Of a stretch of DNA of 64,000 nt, positions 47,064 to 56,753 are shown piece by piece. Below the pieces are notes generated by a model that worked only from the letters and a program-made list of their open reading frames with translations, did no database searches and was not told the origin of the DNA. A program made the translations under genes and the position numbers. Position 1 is the first letter of the stretch. Each line of letters opens with the position of its first letter. Origin of the DNA: Pseudomonadota bacterium (GTDB lineage Bacteria > Desulfobacterota > SM23-61); NCBI GenBank assembly GCA_018819135.1, contig JAHJQK010000051.1:1-64000 (forward strand), read 5' to 3'.

Positions 47064-48572
47064 TTACCGGTACAACCCCACCGGGTTATAACCCTGTCGC
47101 AAAACCGGCCTGGAGCGTAAAACCGACGGTACCGTCGAGTACTCTTTGGGCTTGAAGACATAAACCGGGCGTTTGGCTGCCATGACTTTTTTGGCTTCAC
47201 CCCTCGTAATCCATGCCCCCTGGCGCCGGCAAGTCAAGAAGGCATAAGGCATAATCCATTGGCAAGCCAAGATCCAGAAAAACTCGTAGGCCACGACCCA
47301 GGCAAGATCCGAATCCCGCTCGTTGCGAAAGTAGATGGCTGCCATCGGGATGGTCATAATGGCAACCATGACCATGTACCGGAAGAGCCAAAACGGATTC
47401 GTAAAAAGCAGGTAATAGCTGTGGACGATCAAGAAATAGGGGACGATCAAAGTGGAAGCGATCAGAACGGAGTTGATCCGAAAGCCCCAGAGATAATCGG
47501 TCCGGAAAGGTTTAAAAAGATAAGATAGCAACACCAGAGTCTCTCGAATATTGCTGCGAGCCCAGCGCAAAAACATTTTTACCATCCCGCTGTACGTTGC
47601 AGGCATCTTCGCCCAAACCACGGCAGTAGATTGGAAGAAGGAATGGTAGCCCTGGGCACAGATGAAATTGGTCATAGACCGGTCCTCTCCCGTAAGGCAA
47701 GGAACCCCCAGGAAGGTCTGGTTAATCCATTTTTCCAAAACGGGTTTCACCGCCGAGGCCCGGTATATGGAGAGAGCACCAGGCGTCGTCAGGAGGCCGC
47801 GAATCTGGGTTTGATAAGCTCGGGAGAAGGCAAAAGATAGGATAAAAGAGACTTTAAGAAAACGTGTGATTATGCCGTCATTCCTGTTCAAAACTTTTAC
47901 ATTACCCGCTACCAATCCGATCCTTTTATCCCGGACGAGGGGACCAACGCCGTTGCGCAATGCATCCGGCTCCAAAATACTATCTGAATCAACCGTCACC
48001 CAGACTTCGCCGGTTGCTTTTTGGAAACCTGCATACAGGGCATGGCGCTTCCCATTGTTAACGGGCTGGCGCAAGGTGATTACCTTCAATGGGGCATCGG
48101 AGGCTGCCGCACAAATGTGATCCCATGTATCGTCCGAACTTCCATCGTCCACCGCGATGACCTGAAGTTTATGCCGCGGATAATTGCTGTGAGTCACGGA
48201 GTCAATAGACTTGCGTACGAGAGCGCCTTCGTTGTAAGCCGGTATGATTACAGAAATCGTTGGTAATTCAGCTTCGTCAATCGGCGGCATGGGGCGGTAA
48301 CTCAGCCAAAGACAGATCCTCCAAACCATGACAGCGTAGTGCATACCTCCATAAAGGGCCATCGACCAAAACCAAAGACTCCCCAGGGGAACGTTGGGGA
48401 CGATTCGGAAAATTTTCTGGATGACACCGGTCCAAATTGCCGCCAGAAGTAATAAGCCGGCCGCCAGAATAATCGCCGCTTTTGCCCATTTCTCCCATGG
48501 GGCCGGGACCTGGGCATGCCAAATTTCGGGATATGCCGTTTTCGGTTTCACAGTAAGCGTCTCCGAGAACAT
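47064..48572 (-). CDS. Processive membrane glycosyltransferase, GT2 (hyaluronan/cellulose-synthase-like)
   Basis: Protein of 502 residues: two N-terminal helices, then a cytosolic GT2 domain with SVIIPAYNEGALVRKSID, VDDGSSDDTWD, VTVDSDSILEPDA (DxD), CLTGEDRSMTNF (acceptor ED) and MFLRWARSNIRE (a Q/RxxRW-type motif), followed by four to five C-terminal helices. Such enzymes polymerise and extrude a polysaccharide; the ED-R and RWxRS forms are closest to hyaluronan-synthase/NodC-like types. AAAGGAGT ribosome site before ATG. Product sugar cannot be told. Confidence 0.82.
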   Translation of the reverse strand: MFSETLTVKPKTAYPEIWHAQVPAPWEKWAKAAIILAAGLLLLAAIWTGVIQKIFRIVPNVPLGSLWFWSMALYGGMHYAVMVWRICLWLSYRPMPPIDEAELPTISVIIPAYNEGALVRKSIDSVTHSNYPRHKLQVIAVDDGSSDDTWDHICAAASDAPLKVITLRQPVNNGKRHALYAGFQKATGEVWVTVDSDSILEPDALRNGVGPLVRDKRIGLVAGNVKVLNRNDGIITRFLKVSFILSFAFSRAYQTQIRGLLTTPGALSIYRASAVKPVLEKWINQTFLGVPCLTGEDRSMTNFICAQGYHSFFQSTAVVWAKMPATYSGMVKMFLRWARSNIRETLVLLSYLFKPFRTDYLWGFRINSVLIASTLIVPYFLIVHSYYLLFTNPFWLFRYMVMVAIMTIPMAAIYFRNERDSDLAWVVAYEFFWILACQWIMPYAFLTCRRQGAWITRGEAKKVMAAKRPVYVFKPKEYSTVPSVLRSRPVLRQGYNPVGLYR

Positions 48573-48845
48573 AAGTCGTACTCCTTTTCGATTCCATTAA
48601 GGAATCCGTAAAACCAATCCCTCTCCTAAGTCAACACGTTTATGAAAGGAGTTGGGTCTTGTTAATAAGGATCCTTCAGCGTCCCCAATTTGCCTGAGTG
48701 GTTGAGGCTTGTAGCATCGCGAAAGAATTTTCGACAACGCTGGCCTTTGGAAAAAGGTTAATCCCGTTCTCTCAAGCTTTTTTTGGGGAAAAGCCGAAAA
48801 TGAAGGTTCAAAAAATACAGGAATCGGTCAGGGGAGAAATGCTTC

Positions 48846-49178
48846 TCAACAACGAAGTACGGAATTCTTTGAATCGGTAGGGAGGAATGAATAGGAATGA
48901 AAGAAAGAAACTCTTAGAAGAGAAATCATGTGATACTGGATGGACAGTCCCGGGTTATCAAGGACCCGGGGATTCTTCTTGACTAAAGTCAGAAGGTTTT
49001 CTTCATCTTCATTGGCGAAGTGTTTCCGGACTTTTAAGTTGATTTCGGCGTAATAGTCGTAGTAAAGGTAGGCGCTATTAAAAGAGATAAGGAAGGATAG
49101 AGTCAAAAGAAAAAAACCAAAACCCCGGCACCGTTTCACGAGAAATCCTTTCTTACCGCAAAGGGAACAAGCAACCAC
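48846..49178 (-). CDS. Hypothetical small membrane-anchored protein
   Basis: About 110 codons from GTG 49178. After a short Cys-containing start (CSLCGKKGF) there is one membrane segment (GFFLLTLSFLISFNSAYLYY) and a polar region (KVRKHFANEDEENLLTLVKK). It may be a real anchored protein, but no homologue is known to me and the start is uncertain. The flanking gaps (48573-48845 and 49179-49372) show no gene. Confidence 0.4.
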   Translation of the reverse strand: MVACSLCGKKGFLVKRCRGFGFFLLTLSFLISFNSAYLYYDYYAEINLKVRKHFANEDEENLLTLVKKNPRVLDNPGLSIQYHMISLLRVSFFHSYSFLPTDSKNSVLRC

Positions 49179-49372
49179 TCAAAAATAAATTTTCTTTTCT
49201 TATAATATGGAGCAGGCTCTTTCTGGTGTCAAGAAAATAATGAATAATTTAGCATGGATTTTAAATCATAATAATGATAACCCATCCCTTTTTCTAACGG
49301 CCTAATATTTTTCATCAATTTATTTCAATTTTTGGATTGCAGGCCAGGAAGATAGAAGGGAAGGCAAGTTCT

Positions 49373-51280
49373 TCACGCGGTTGGAAAGCACACTTCTTCC
49401 TGCTTCTTTTTTCTATAATTTAACCAGATCAATATAGAAGCCAAAATAAGGCCTATCGTGTCTGTATAGGTTTCGGGAATCAAACAAAGGATCCCGGCGA
49501 TGAGATAAAGCGGGCGCCGCCACATAACGATGTGGGTGAAGAGGTATCCGGTAAGACCCGTGGCCACAGCTACGGTCCCAAAGGCAGCCGTGATAAAGCT
49601 CCAGCCCACAAATGTGGGGGAGCCCATTCCCAGAAGGGCGGTATTATAAATAAACATATAGGGAACGATGAACGTAATGAACCCCAGCCGACAGGCGTGC
49701 CATCCCGTCTTCATCACATTCGCCCCCGCAATGGCGGCCCCCGCATAAGCGGCCAAGGCAACGGGTGGAGTGATGGCGGATAATAGGGCCGAATAGAATA
49801 CAAACATGTGGGCAGCGATGGGGTGTACTCCGAAATGAACCAAAGTGGGCGCGGCAACCATAGCAGCGATAATATAGGCCGGAGCTGTGGGAACGCCCAT
49901 ACCCAGAATTAAGCAGGAGATCATCACCAAGACCAGAGCCAGGGGAAATATCCCCCCGGAAAGCTCGGTGACAATGGTTACAAATCGAATTCCCAGGCCG
50001 GTTACATCCAACACCCCCACGACGATACCGGCGCAGGCGCAGGAAACGGCGATAACGCAGCCGTTTTTGGCCGCCCCCAGCATGGCTTCGTAAAAGCCTT
50101 TTAGATTGAGACGGCTGATCTTCCGCATCTCAGCTGTAATAATTAAGATGATGATGGAAATAAAAGCTGCGCGAAAGGGGGTGTATTGCATCATAAGCAC
50201 GACGACCAAAGCAACGATCGGGATGAAGTAATGGAAGCCCCTTTTCAAGGTGGGAAAGAAGGGAGGTACTTCCTCAGCGTTAAGGCCACGAAGGTTCTGT
50301 TTCAGAGCTTCTATATGGGTAGCTGAAAAAACAGCAACGTAATACAGGAGGGCGGGAAAAATCGCCGCAACACAAACACTGAGGTAGGATATCCCCAGGA
50401 TCTCGGCCATGATAAAAGCCGCTGCCCCCATGACCGGAGGCATAATTTGACCGCCGGTGCTGGCTGCGGCCTCCACAGCCCCAGCCAACTCTGGCTTGTA
50501 ACCCATCTTTTTCATCAAAGGAATGGTAAAGGTTCCTGTCCCGTAAACGTTAGCCACGGAGTGTCCAGAGATCGTTCCAAACAAAGAACTGGCTACCACC
50601 GCGACTTTGGCCGGGCCGCCGGTGGCCCGGCCCACCAGAGACATACTGAAATCTATAATAAACTGCCCCCCTTTGGTCTGTTCCAGAAAAGTCCCTAGAA
50701 GAATGAAAAGAAAAACAAAAGTGGCTGAGACCCCGGTGGGGATGCCGAAAATGGCCTGAGGGGTCAAGAACATATGGTCCAGGAAGACCTGAAAAGACGG
50801 CGCGCGAATGGTAAAAGGATAAGGGAAATAACTGCCTAAGAGCGCGTAAAAAGAAAAAAATGTGGCAATGATCGGTAGCGCCAGTCCAACGACTCTCCGG
50901 GCCGCCTCTAAAAGCAACAGCATTAACGCAATGCCAAAAACGAAATCCCAGAGGGTCATTGGGCCATAGTACCACTCTCGGCCCACGATACGTTGATGAT
51001 TGGTAAAAAGGTATACTTCAATAATCGCGCACAGGACAGCCAAGGGAATCCCCACCAGGTTGTTTTTTTTACTCGACCAATCTTTGGATGTCGGATAGAT
51101 CAAGAAGGCAAGGGTCATAAGAGTCAAGAGGTGAACAAAACGCTGGGAATAGGCTTCGAGGGTTCCGAACGCTCCGGTATAGAGATGAAATAAACTGATC
51201 CCTACTCCAATACCGCCAATAATCACCTTGATTATTTTTTCTCCCGTATTCAGGGAACCGCTTCCATGAGGCCCAGGCAA
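49373..51280 (-). CDS. TRAP transporter fused permease (DctQ-DctM)
   Basis: Protein of 635 residues with about 16-17 membrane helices, containing the small (Q) and large (M) TRAP permease parts in one chain. Family motifs: TPQAIFGIPTGVSATFVFLF, VGRATGGPAKVAVVASSLFG, GTISGHSVANVYGTGTFTIP, EAAASTGGQIMPPVMGAAAF and AITPPVALAAYAGAAIAGAN. TTG 51280 is chosen as start because AGGAGG lies seven bases before it. Works with the TAXI receptor encoded just upstream to import a small acid or amino acid using the Na+ gradient that the N-ATPase could build. Confidence 0.9.
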   Translation of the reverse strand: MPGPHGSGSLNTGEKIIKVIIGGIGVGISLFHLYTGAFGTLEAYSQRFVHLLTLMTLAFLIYPTSKDWSSKKNNLVGIPLAVLCAIIEVYLFTNHQRIVGREWYYGPMTLWDFVFGIALMLLLLEAARRVVGLALPIIATFFSFYALLGSYFPYPFTIRAPSFQVFLDHMFLTPQAIFGIPTGVSATFVFLFILLGTFLEQTKGGQFIIDFSMSLVGRATGGPAKVAVVASSLFGTISGHSVANVYGTGTFTIPLMKKMGYKPELAGAVEAAASTGGQIMPPVMGAAAFIMAEILGISYLSVCVAAIFPALLYYVAVFSATHIEALKQNLRGLNAEEVPPFFPTLKRGFHYFIPIVALVVVLMMQYTPFRAAFISIIILIITAEMRKISRLNLKGFYEAMLGAAKNGCVIAVSCACAGIVVGVLDVTGLGIRFVTIVTELSGGIFPLALVLVMISCLILGMGVPTAPAYIIAAMVAAPTLVHFGVHPIAAHMFVFYSALLSAITPPVALAAYAGAAIAGANVMKTGWHACRLGFITFIVPYMFIYNTALLGMGSPTFVGWSFITAAFGTVAVATGLTGYLFTHIVMWRRPLYLIAGILCLIPETYTDTIGLILASILIWLNYRKKKQEEVCFPTA

Positions 51281-51370
51281 AAGATTTCCTCCTGTTGGGA
51301 ATTCTCACTTGAGACCTTATTGCAGGCGAACAGGCGAGAAAAGGCTTTTTATAAAGTTGATTAAAAACTG

Positions 51371-51399
51371 ATGTGCCTCCTTAGGGAGAGGAGGCACAT
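51371..51399 (-). terminator. Hairpin between TAXI receptor and TRAP permease genes
   Basis: A perfect 10-bp stem (ATGTGCCTCC/GGAGGCACAT) with a nine-base loop, followed on the - strand by CAGTTTTT. It lies 45 bp after the receptor stop and before the permease, so it probably lets more receptor than permease be made. Confidence 0.65.
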
Positions 51400-51444
51400 G
51401 ATATTAATTGTTTTTAAAAAAATTAGCAAGACTAAGGGCTTTTT

Positions 51445-52458
51445 TTATTTCGAGCAACCTTTTTCTTTGTAAAACTTTACAGCCGCTTTATGAAGGGGAA
51501 GAGGCATCCCCTTGCACATTCCTGCGGCTTTAAAATTGGCCAAGGCTGCATGGTATTTGGAGTATTTGTCAGCCCCATTCCAGAGAGCGGCCAGGATGGC
51601 TGTTGTCAGGCTGCTCTCAAGCTTGCTATTGATGATCGTCATGCCCGAGTCGGTGGGGCAAACCACATCCTCCGTGATACCAGTATAAGTGTTGGCGGGT
51701 ATGATTGCTCTCCCGAAACCGAAAGTCTTGTTCATATAATCCAGATCCGTTTCAGTAAACTTTAGAATTTTCATGGGGCGAGATGAAGTGAGCTCCATCG
51801 CCCATCCAATCTTCTCCGTACCCACGGCCAAAATGCCATCGGCGTGTCCATCTTTGATCAGGTTGACGGCGTCACCCCAGGTGACAAAATTCATTTTCCC
51901 GCCCAATTTGGCCGACACATCTTCCCAGCTCGTTTTGTGATAAAGGAAGAATTGGCGCCACATGAGCTCGGTGAGGTTTCCCAGGGCAAGCGTGCAAAGC
52001 TTGGCTGGAACTTTTTTCTTGAAAATATCTTCCAGCGTATCTGCCGGAAAGTCCTTCCGAACGAAAGCTGCATAAAACAGCCCTTCCTGGGTGGCAAAGA
52101 TGGAGTTTACATTCTTCGCAGGCTTTTCAAAGGGAGGCTTGACCAACTTGGCCATGCTGGCCGCGGCAATGGTCGTGTGGGCGACATCCAACTCCCCCTT
52201 ATCCACGCGGGGGATATTTCCTACCCATCCGCCGGGAACCACGGAAATATCCAAACGTGGATAAGCATCTTTGACCACCTTCGACATGCCGGTCATCATG
52301 ACGTAGCCCACGCCTCCGACAGTCCCTCCGCCGGCTTTCAACACGGCACTGACTTTTTTGGGGTCTGGGTCTGCCGCCAAGGAATTCCCAACCAGCAATA
52401 AAGTAAGGCCGAGAATTATAAGGAAATGGATCCAACTTCGGCAATGATGTGATCTCAT
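51445..52458 (-). CDS. TAXI-family TRAP transporter solute-binding protein
   Basis: Periplasmic receptor of 337 residues. Signal peptide ILGLTLLLVGNSLAADPDPK; mature TAXI features include GGGTVGGVGYVMMTGMSKVV (the Gly-rich ligand loop typical of TAXI proteins), VPGGWVGNIPRVDKGELDVA and FAQ/FATQEGLFY. Binds the substrate for the fused TRAP permease downstream; TAXI ligands include glutamate and other acids, but the ligand here is unknown. AGGAGGT before ATG 52458. Confidence 0.9.
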   Translation of the reverse strand: MRSHHCRSWIHFLIILGLTLLLVGNSLAADPDPKKVSAVLKAGGGTVGGVGYVMMTGMSKVVKDAYPRLDISVVPGGWVGNIPRVDKGELDVAHTTIAAASMAKLVKPPFEKPAKNVNSIFATQEGLFYAAFVRKDFPADTLEDIFKKKVPAKLCTLALGNLTELMWRQFFLYHKTSWEDVSAKLGGKMNFVTWGDAVNLIKDGHADGILAVGTEKIGWAMELTSSRPMKILKFTETDLDYMNKTFGFGRAIIPANTYTGITEDVVCPTDSGMTIINSKLESSLTTAILAALWNGADKYSKYHAALANFKAAGMCKGMPLPLHKAAVKFYKEKGCSK

Positions 52459-52659
52459 TTTTGTACCTCCTTGATAGAAATTATGGTCAAGAAAAATTGG
52501 GAAAGTTTTTTTCCCCCTGCCACTGTTTTTCCGATATTTACCCCTCCTTTCTCGTTGAAGTTACTTTTATGCTGTAACCCAAAAGGCATGACCTGCAATG
52601 AAATTTTACTTTATACTGCATTCGGCGCTTTTGGTCAAATGTTTTTTAAAAAATCCGGG

Positions 52660-53481
52660 TTATAGTACTTTTCTGATATATTCTATAGCATTGCGGAAAA
52701 TCGCTAACCCCATCCCTTCTTCCGGAACTCTTTCCCTGGTCCAGCGGGGATGGTTGACAGAATAAAGATAGGCTTCCGGGTGGGGCATCATGCCGAAAAG
52801 ACGCCCGGTCTGGTCACAGATTCCGGCGATGGCAGCAATGGCCCCGTTAGGATTCAAGGGATATTCCATAGTGGGATTCTGGTAACCCGGTTCGGAATAT
52901 TGCAAGGCAATTAAATTTTCCTGCTGAAGCTTTTTGAGGACCTCCCCATCTTGGGGGATGAATTTTCCTTCTCCATGCCGTACGGGCAGGTATACCCCTT
53001 TCAACCCCTTGGTGAAGATGCAAGGCCCCTGGGAATTCACCTTGAGGTAAACCCAGCGGTCCTCAAACCGGCCAGAGTCATTGCAGGTCAGGGTTACCAC
53101 TTTTTTTCCATAATTCCCATCAAAACCTGGCAGGAGGCCGGCTTTGACCATGAGTTGAAATCCATTGCACACACCCAGAACAAGTTTCCCCTCCCCGATA
53201 AAACGGAGAATAACTTCTTCCAGACACTCCCCGCTTCCGGCGATCTTGGCATACTTTAAGCGGTGAGCCATGGCTTTGGCCGATCCCAGATCGTCCCCAT
53301 CTAAGAACCCACCAGGAAGGTTCAGGAAATGATAATCATCCAACTGGACCTCTCCCGAGAGGATGTCATACAGGTAGACAATGTCCACGACCTCTGAACC
53401 GGCCAATCGGCAGGCATGGGCCATCTCCATTTCGCAGTTGATCCCGTTGCCGGCTAAGATAATGGATTTCACTTTTTTCAT
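52660..53481 (-). CDS. purQ: Phosphoribosylformylglycinamidine synthase, glutaminase subunit
   Basis: Class I glutamine amidotransferase of 273 residues, purine step 4. Catalytic triad parts: Cys in LVLGVCNGFQLMVKAGLLPG and His-Glu in GMMPHPEAYLYS; oxyanion region NLPGGFLDGDDLGSAK. Rather longer than classic PurQ (about 225). It stands downstream of purL on the same strand, separated by about 180 bp that contain CACAGAG-type repeat pieces. Confidence 0.93.
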   Translation of the reverse strand: MKKVKSIILAGNGINCEMEMAHACRLAGSEVVDIVYLYDILSGEVQLDDYHFLNLPGGFLDGDDLGSAKAMAHRLKYAKIAGSGECLEEVILRFIGEGKLVLGVCNGFQLMVKAGLLPGFDGNYGKKVVTLTCNDSGRFEDRWVYLKVNSQGPCIFTKGLKGVYLPVRHGEGKFIPQDGEVLKKLQQENLIALQYSEPGYQNPTMEYPLNPNGAIAAIAGICDQTGRLFGMMPHPEAYLYSVNHPRWTRERVPEEGMGLAIFRNAIEYIRKVL

Positions 53482-53661
53482 ATTCTTCCCTCACCGCAAT
53501 CTAACCACAGAGGATTTATCTGTGAACTCCGTTATTTTTTTCTTATTGAACACAGATAAACACATATTATCATGATCAGTATAAAGTGAAAAATTAAAAG
53601 TTTTTTCTGTGTGTATCTGTGAAAATCTGTGTCCCTAAAGATTTAAATTCTGCGGCCCCAT
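53482..53661. repeat. AT-rich gap with CACAGA-type repeat pieces
   Basis: Holds AACCACAGAGG (about 53502-53512), AACACAGATAAACACA (about 53550) and CTGTGTGTATCTGTGAAAATC (about 53610), related to the element at 42.8 kb. No gene is seen. Confidence 0.4.
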
Positions 53662-56640
53662 TTAAAATCTTAAAGGGCGTTGCCAGGCCTCCTTTAATTT
53701 ATAGATGTCCGCCTGGACCACGACTTTCCCTTGTAAGCCAAAGATTGTAAAATCTTTTCCTTCGACCACTCTCCCGATTGGGGCGAAAACTTTTCCTTGC
53801 AGGCATTCTTCGAAGGCGGCTTGATTTTCCGGATGGACCGTGACCACAAAGCGACTTGGGGATTCGGAGAACAGCAGAACGTCGTTGCGGTCCACTCCAG
53901 AAGCCGGAACTTGGCGCAGGTCCAACTCCATACCCAACGCTCCGGAAAAAGCCGTTTCGGCCAGAGCCACTCCCAGGCCACCATCCGAGCAGTCATGGCA
54001 GGAAGCGACTACCCACTTAGCCATCGCCCGCCCTAACGCACCATAGAGAGCCTTGGCCCGGGGAGCATTGACCTTAGGAACTTGATTGCCGATAAAACCA
54101 CAATGGGCAAAATATTCAGTGGCGCCCATCTCGGGGAAGGTCTCCCCTAAAATATAAATCCGGTCCCCGCTGCGCTTGGCATCCATGGTTACGCATCGGC
54201 GCACATCCCCAATTACACTCACGACCGAAAACAGAACCGTGGGGGGGATGGAAATTTTCGTATCCCCAATCAGGTAATCGTTCTTCATGGAATCTTTGCC
54301 CGAGATGCAGGGGACGCCAAAGGCGGTGGTATAGTCGTAGAGGGCCATGTTAGCCCGTACGAGCTGGGCTAGTTTGTATTCTCCATCGGGAGTTTTTTTC
54401 GACTGGATGGGGTCGCACCAGCAAAAATTATCCAAGCCGGCCATATGCCTCATATTTCCGCCCACGGCCAGGTTATTGCGAATCGCTTCATCGATGGCGC
54501 AGGCCATCATGTAGTAAGAATCAATGTCGCTGTACCGGGGGCAGATGCCGGAAGAGACGACGATTCCTTCCCAAGTCTCGAGGATCGGGCGCAAAACCGA
54601 GGCATCGCTGGGGCCATCGTTCCAAGCGCCCACCAGGGGTTTAATGGCACTCCCCCCTTGGACTTCGTGATCATATTGGCGGATGACTGATTCCTTGCTG
54701 CATACGTTATAGCGGGAGAGGATCTGTTGCAAATAAGAAGTGAGATCTTCAGGATCCTGGAAAGAGGGCTCGGGGTAAACCTTTTTTTTCCACCGGGCGC
54801 GCAATTCCATCCGGGGATACCCGTTGTGGAGAAAATCCATATCAATAAAAGCGACGGTTTTCCCATTAAAAAGAACATGAAATTTTCCGCTGGCGGTGAA
54901 TTCACCCAAGACGGTAGCTTCTACTTCCATGCGGGAGGCCAATTCCAAAAAGCGGTTGATGTTTTTTGGCGGGACGGCCAGAGTCATGCGTTCCTGGGCT
55001 TCGGAAAGGAGGATCTCCCATGAATCGAGGCCTGCATACTTGAGGGGAGCACGTTCCAGGTGCATCCGGCAACCGTTACAATCCCGAGCCATCTCGCCTA
55101 CGGATGAGGAAAGGCCGCCGGCGCCGTTATCCGTAATGGCATGATAAAGGCCCAAATCTCGGGCCCGGAGAAGAAAATCGGTCATGCGTTTTTGGGTAAT
55201 CGGGTCCCCGATCTGCACGGCGCTCGTAGGGGATTCCTCATGAAGTTCTTCGGAAGAGAAGGTAGCCCCGTGGATTCCATCCTTGCCGATCCGACCGCCG
55301 GTCATGACGATTAAGTCGCCAGGTTCTGCCCGCTTCTCGTGGGAAGGCTCTCCCAAAATATTCTTGGGCATGATCCCCCCTGTCCCGCAATAAACCAGTG
55401 GTTTTCCGGCATAGCGGTCATCGAAAACGATGGAGCCATTGACCGTGGGAATGCCGCTTTTATTCCCTCCGTGCTCTACTCCTTCCCGTACACCCTCGTA
55501 TACCCGTTTCGGATGGAGAAGCCGGGGAGGGAGGGGCTTGGCATAATCCGGGGGAGCAAAGCAGAACGTATCCACGTTAAAAATTAGTTTGGCCCCTTTG
55601 CCGGTCCCAAAAGGATCCCGGTTCACACCCACGATACCGGTGAGGGCCCCCCCATAGGGGTCGAGGGCTGAAGGGCTGTTGTGCGTCTCCACTTTAAAAA
55701 CGAGGTTCCAATCCTGGTTAAAGCGCATGACGCCTGCATTGTCTTTGAATACCGAAACACACCAGTCTTGCGCCCCCATGGCCTTGCGGATCTCCTCGGT
55801 GGAACCCTTGATATAAGTATCAAATAGACTATCGATGCGTTGGACCTCGCCCTCTTCGTTCCAGTATTCGATCAGGCCATTAAAGATTTTATGTTTGCAA
55901 TGCTCCGACCAGGTTTGAGCTAAGGCCTCTACTTCGCAGTCCGTAAGGTTTTCCCCTAGACTTGCCTTTTTCCGCTCTTCGCGCACCCTTGGGTCTTCAG
56001 CATAATTTCTAAGGGCTTTCATTTCTTTTAGGCTCAACGCCAAAACTCGGTCAGAGCTCAGGCGCATCAATTCTTCTTCACTCGCCTGAAGGTTAATTTC
56101 CATCACCCGAATTTCCTTTTTTCCTGTCACTCTGGGAACAGTCACGTCCATGCCAATCTCCGGATTCCAGGATAGCCGGTCTTTAATTTCAAACCGCTGG
56201 ATGAGCGTGTTGGCCAGAAGGCCTGTAGCGATGTGCTCCGCTTGTTCTCTAGTCAACTTTCCCTTGATCAAACAGAGAACGGAGGTGTACACTCCCTCAT
56301 CGATGCTAAATTTCCGCTGTAAAAGCAGTTCAACCGCCTCCCGGGCTGTGCGGCCAACATTATCCGTGACCCCGGGCTTGTAACCCACCTCAATCGCCCA
56401 GTCAAAATCATGACGAATCGGTTTCCCGATGGAAAATTCCTGGATGATGGGATCAAGGAAAGGTCCGGAGGCAACCTTCTCAATCTCCTCCGCGGATAAA
56501 GGGGCATCAACGGTATATACATCGATTGTAACCACGGACTCCACGGAGAGGTTTAAATCATCGATGATCCGCCTTTTCATTCTTTCCCCCCGAGCATCCC
56601 GGAGGTGGGGTTTCAAGCTGATCTCAACGCGATACGCCAT
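53662..56640 (-). CDS. purL: FGAM synthase: PurS-PurS-PurL fusion
   Basis: Protein of 992 residues from ATG 56640 (GAGGTG upstream). Residues about 1-75 (YRVEISLKPHLRDARGERMK) and 80-155 (WAIEVGYKPGVTDNVGRTAR) are two PurS-like units with the LKP/YKPGV-D start. The PurL body follows: AQTWSEHCKHKIFNGL with the active His, FKVETHNSPSALDPYGGALT, GTGKGAKLI, GGRIGKDGIHGATFSS, and VASCHDCSDGGLGVALAE. The order is that of the large eukaryotic/gamma-proteobacterial PurL without its glutaminase domain, which is supplied here by separate purQ. Confidence 0.92.
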   Translation of the reverse strand: MAYRVEISLKPHLRDARGERMKRRIIDDLNLSVESVVTIDVYTVDAPLSAEEIEKVASGPFLDPIIQEFSIGKPIRHDFDWAIEVGYKPGVTDNVGRTAREAVELLLQRKFSIDEGVYTSVLCLIKGKLTREQAEHIATGLLANTLIQRFEIKDRLSWNPEIGMDVTVPRVTGKKEIRVMEINLQASEEELMRLSSDRVLALSLKEMKALRNYAEDPRVREERKKASLGENLTDCEVEALAQTWSEHCKHKIFNGLIEYWNEEGEVQRIDSLFDTYIKGSTEEIRKAMGAQDWCVSVFKDNAGVMRFNQDWNLVFKVETHNSPSALDPYGGALTGIVGVNRDPFGTGKGAKLIFNVDTFCFAPPDYAKPLPPRLLHPKRVYEGVREGVEHGGNKSGIPTVNGSIVFDDRYAGKPLVYCGTGGIMPKNILGEPSHEKRAEPGDLIVMTGGRIGKDGIHGATFSSEELHEESPTSAVQIGDPITQKRMTDFLLRARDLGLYHAITDNGAGGLSSSVGEMARDCNGCRMHLERAPLKYAGLDSWEILLSEAQERMTLAVPPKNINRFLELASRMEVEATVLGEFTASGKFHVLFNGKTVAFIDMDFLHNGYPRMELRARWKKKVYPEPSFQDPEDLTSYLQQILSRYNVCSKESVIRQYDHEVQGGSAIKPLVGAWNDGPSDASVLRPILETWEGIVVSSGICPRYSDIDSYYMMACAIDEAIRNNLAVGGNMRHMAGLDNFCWCDPIQSKKTPDGEYKLAQLVRANMALYDYTTAFGVPCISGKDSMKNDYLIGDTKISIPPTVLFSVVSVIGDVRRCVTMDAKRSGDRIYILGETFPEMGATEYFAHCGFIGNQVPKVNAPRAKALYGALGRAMAKWVVASCHDCSDGGLGVALAETAFSGALGMELDLRQVPASGVDRNDVLLFSESPSRFVVTVHPENQAAFEECLQGKVFAPIGRVVEGKDFTIFGLQGKVVVQADIYKLKEAWQRPLRF

Positions 56641-56753
56641 GGGTCTCACCTCATTAGAAATCAGTACTATCAGTCCAGGTTTTTTTAAAATGATTCTTTA
56701 CTGAAAGCTGATCGCTGATTGCTGACGGCTATAATCTATCTAACCTTGACCGA

